Part shown: in pieces, positions 62,223-64,000 of the stretch
Position numbering within the stretch: position 1 is the first letter of the stretch
How the letters are laid out: each line of letters starts with the position of its first letter
DNA from: DAIPJH01 sp036770365
GTDB taxonomy: Bacteria; Pseudomonadota; Alphaproteobacteria; Rickettsiales; UBA998
Reading direction: 5' to 3'
Assembly (NCBI GenBank): GCA_036770365.1
Contig: DAIPJH010000001.1
Location: 186,001-250,000 of the forward strand
DNA length: 64,000 bases
Translations under genes and position numbers: made by a program
Notes under the pieces: model-generated
What the model saw: the letters and a program-made list of their open reading frames with translations, nothing else
Told to the model about the DNA's origin: nothing
The model's database searches: none

Positions 62223-62328
62223 ACATTCTCCATGCCAACACCAAAGTCTCTTTGGCGAGGCGTGTGCTTCTATAACAAAAGCACCCACGTAATTCTAGCA
62301 CTTTTTTACTAAAAATGATGCTGCGACC

Positions 62329-62814
62329 TCAAAATCCCCAGCTAGAGGGGATTTCGTCTTCAAACACAGGGTATGCGGTCACAAGATCAGCCGTGCCAAA
62401 TTCCGTAATAATACGCAGATGTTGCTGCCCTTTTGTGCCAATCACTCGCCCCATAGCAATATCATAGACATCACGAGGACGTTTTCCTTCTTGTAAAATC
62501 GGTGTCCCGCGCTTTTGCCATGCCTCATCAAGTAAATCCAATAAGGCTTGTTTTTCTTTCACAATAAACACTGAATGTTTCTTCGCCTGCGCGTCCATCT
62601 GCGTATGCGCCATCATGTGATCTATACGCGTCGCAAAACGTGGTGATGGGTCATCCCCGTAGCGTAACCCCGCCGGTGAAATATAGACTTCTTGTAACTG
62701 CACTTGCTGCGACTGCGTCTGCGGTCGCTCCGCAGGCGGCGTATAGGTTTTCCAACCATAAAGCGCAACCAGCGTCAGCGTGAGTAAAATTCGTAGTATT
62801 GTTTTAATGTTCAT
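62329..62814 (-). CDS. membrane-anchored protein resembling CdiA C-terminal toxin domains
   Basis: 161 residues: an N-terminal helix (ILRILLTLTLVALYGW), a Gln-rich linker, then RIDHMMAHTQMDAQAKK, SVFIVKEKQALLDLLDEAWQ, YDIAMGRVIGTKGQ and LRIITEFGTADLVTAYPVF. The order H.....VF.....DEAW...Y...MGR.IG...LR.......TAYP recalls RNase-like C-terminal domains of CdiA and filamentous-haemagglutinin toxins. I base this on memory of the family, not on a search. An immunity gene is not evident. It starts right after the Sua5 stop, so probably cotranscribed; a housekeeping role is also possible. Confidence 0.5.
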   Translation of the reverse strand: MNIKTILRILLTLTLVALYGWKTYTPPAERPQTQSQQVQLQEVYISPAGLRYGDDPSPRFATRIDHMMAHTQMDAQAKKHSVFIVKEKQALLDLLDEAWQKRGTPILQEGKRPRDVYDIAMGRVIGTKGQQHLRIITEFGTADLVTAYPVFEDEIPSSWGF

Positions 62815-62816
62815 AA

Positions 62817-63782
62817 CTATCTCGGTGCTGCTGCTCTGCGCAACCTATCATTGATTGCCATGCCCAAACCTTCATCAGGGATCGGCATCACGGCTATCGC
62901 ACTATAGTCTGGCTTATCCACAAGACGCATATATGCAAAAAGATTGGCGGCAGCTTCGACCACATCACCCGTTTCACTAAGATTGACCGTACACGCTGCT
63001 CCATGCGGCACATGCGCACCGTAAGCGAGCAACGCTTCCGTTGACAACACTTCACGAACATTAAGCCTTACCCGTAAGTTCGGCGCGTAATGACTTTGCA
63101 GCATGCCGGGAGACTTCACAACGAATCCTTCACCTGTTGCAAGGTATATCTGCGTAGAAGGAATAACAGCGCGCAGCATCTCAAGCGTGATTGCGCCATG
63201 CCGTAAAATCAACGGTATTTCACCCGTACAATCCACCACGGTTGATTCCACCCCCACCACACACGCGCCACCATCGAGGATCATCACAGGTTCATTTTGT
63301 CCCTCAAACTCTTCTGCCACATGCTGTGCTGTCGTGGGACTGATCCGCCCCGAACGATTAGCACTTGGTGCTGCAAGTCCTACCCCTGCCGCTTCAATCA
63401 GTGCGCGTGCCACAGGGTGTGCAGGCATCCTCAGCGCAACACTGTCCATTCCTGCACTCACCAATAAAGACAATGGGCTATTTACATGTCTTGATACAAC
63501 CAACGTCAACGGCGCAGGCCAAAATTCTTTTGCGAGTGTTGCGGCGATGCCACCAAGCTCTCCGTAACGGTTTGCCATCACTTCACTGGCTACATGTACA
63601 ATCAACGGATTGAAGGCTGGACGCCCTTTTGCGGCATAAATTGATGCAATTGCCGCGTCATTTTCTGCACTTCCTGCAAGCCCATACACCGTTTCTGTTG
63701 GCATAGAAATCAGCCTACCAGCGCGAAGCAATACCGCAGCTTGTTGAATAATGTCCAAGTTTGAGGAAAATACTCGCATCAT
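62817..63782 (-). CDS. L-threonylcarbamoyladenylate synthase (Sua5/YrdC)
   Basis: 321 residues from ATG 63782; an earlier TTG adds 20 residues and seems unlikely. N-terminal YrdC domain: GRLISMPTETVYGLAG, AAKGRPAFNPLIVHV, ALRMPAHPVARALI and GLAAPSANRSGRISPT. The inter-domain linker SPGMLQSHYAPNLRV identifies the longer Sua5 type with its C-terminal domain. It makes threonylcarbamoyl-AMP for the universal t6A37 tRNA modification. tRNA-Asn and the toxin-like gene lie downstream. Confidence 0.92.
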   Translation of the reverse strand: MMRVFSSNLDIIQQAAVLLRAGRLISMPTETVYGLAGSAENDAAIASIYAAKGRPAFNPLIVHVASEVMANRYGELGGIAATLAKEFWPAPLTLVVSRHVNSPLSLLVSAGMDSVALRMPAHPVARALIEAAGVGLAAPSANRSGRISPTTAQHVAEEFEGQNEPVMILDGGACVVGVESTVVDCTGEIPLILRHGAITLEMLRAVIPSTQIYLATGEGFVVKSPGMLQSHYAPNLRVRLNVREVLSTEALLAYGAHVPHGAACTVNLSETGDVVEAAANLFAYMRLVDKPDYSAIAVMPIPDEGLGMAINDRLRRAAAPR

Positions 63783-63913
63783 AATTGACAAGGTTTTATT
63801 GGCTTCATATATTGCCACTAAATATCGTGGGTTGGACAGCAATTAACGGTAAAAATCACAAGATATGTAATTCTTGTGGTAAGGTATTTTTTGACATTAG
63901 AAGGGATTTTACA

Positions 63914-64000
63914 ATGGGTCAATTAGTGATTACGGTGGCGCAACAAAAAGGTGGCGCAGGCAAAACAACTATCGCAGCCCATTTGGCTGTCGCATTAACC
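63914..64000 (+). CDS. ParA/MinD-family ATPase, 3' end cut by window
   Basis: ATG 63914 with AAGGG upstream. The visible 29 residues include ITVAQQKGGAGKTTIAAHLA, the deviant Walker A (KGGxGKT) of ParA/Soj/MinD ATPases. The remainder lies to the right of the window. Such proteins partition chromosomes, plasmids or protein clusters; which one cannot be decided here. Confidence 0.85.
   Translation, partial: MGQLVITVAQQKGGAGKTTIAAHLAVALT

Noticed and set aside
62083..62301. Short minus-strand frame over tRNA-Asn
   Set aside because: It is read across the tRNA and its terminator and has no protein-like character.

Overview
The window reads as a chromosomal segment of an alphaproteobacterium of moderate GC (by eye below 50%). 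Supporting signs are the NtrY/NtrX/NtrC set, MetW-MetX, a chorismate mutase-HisC-TyrA neighbourhood, a DUF2125-type gene, a PAS_5-type protein, a TIGR02001-type porin and an SH3_4-type secreted protein. I cannot place it below class. The ordinary genetic code applies: TAG is a normal stop for many genes here.

Layout. 1-950: 3' end of a J-domain membrane protein and a small membrane protein. 982-3845: rimM, then a Fur-box-controlled feoA-feoB with a small FeoB-associated Cys-rich protein. 3929-7745: a Zur-box-controlled operon with a ZnuA-like binding protein, an ABC ATPase, an FtsX-like permease and two DUF3299-type proteins. 7755-13575: ntrC-ntrY facing away from ntrX. 13596-17457: SH3 protein, two hypothetical membrane proteins and an NPD-family flavoprotein. 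17590-26315: metW, metX, a chorismate mutase/PheA-like protein, hisC and tyrA. This run is interrupted by a Fur-type iron cassette (cupredoxin plus an FTR1 permease fused in frame to an outer-membrane-like domain) and by a ParD-like antitoxin pseudogene. 26373-32270: dTDP-rhamnose and glycan genes (rfbA, rfbD, rfbC, a GT2 glycosyltransferase, an epimerase), a D-amino-acid aminotransferase and a HAD phosphatase.

32424-40962: an accessory-looking stretch of low-complexity or unrecognised minus-strand proteins mixed with a hydrolase, a YcgN protein, tRNA-Gly, nadA and a DUF2125-like gene broken by TAG. 41059-46322 (minus): pyrH, a fused BufB-BufC-like (DUF692+DUF2063) enzyme, a small Cys-hexad precursor-like peptide gene, and lon. 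46489-49771: a prepilin, two TadE-like proteins and a TadG/vWA protein. 49775-53614 (minus): pstS, two small proteins including a PAS protein, and folC. 54095-59400: a large serralysin-type RTX metalloprotease, a porin-like protein and a TPR-sulfotransferase. 59603-64000: clpX, an Ala/Lys-rich exported protein, a DUF1905 protein, tRNA-Asn, a membrane-anchored protein resembling CdiA C-terminal toxin domains, a Sua5/YrdC protein and the start of a ParA-family ATPase.

Metal handling is the common theme: two Fur-type sites, one Zur-type site and a probable metal-binding RiPP (bufferin-like) locus. The most novel-looking items are the bufA/bufBC pair with its exact C-x5-C repeat, the FTR1-barrel fusion with a second Shine-Dalgarno and signal peptide inside the frame, the Zur-operated ABC/DUF3299 operon, and two genes broken by the same TGG-TAG change.
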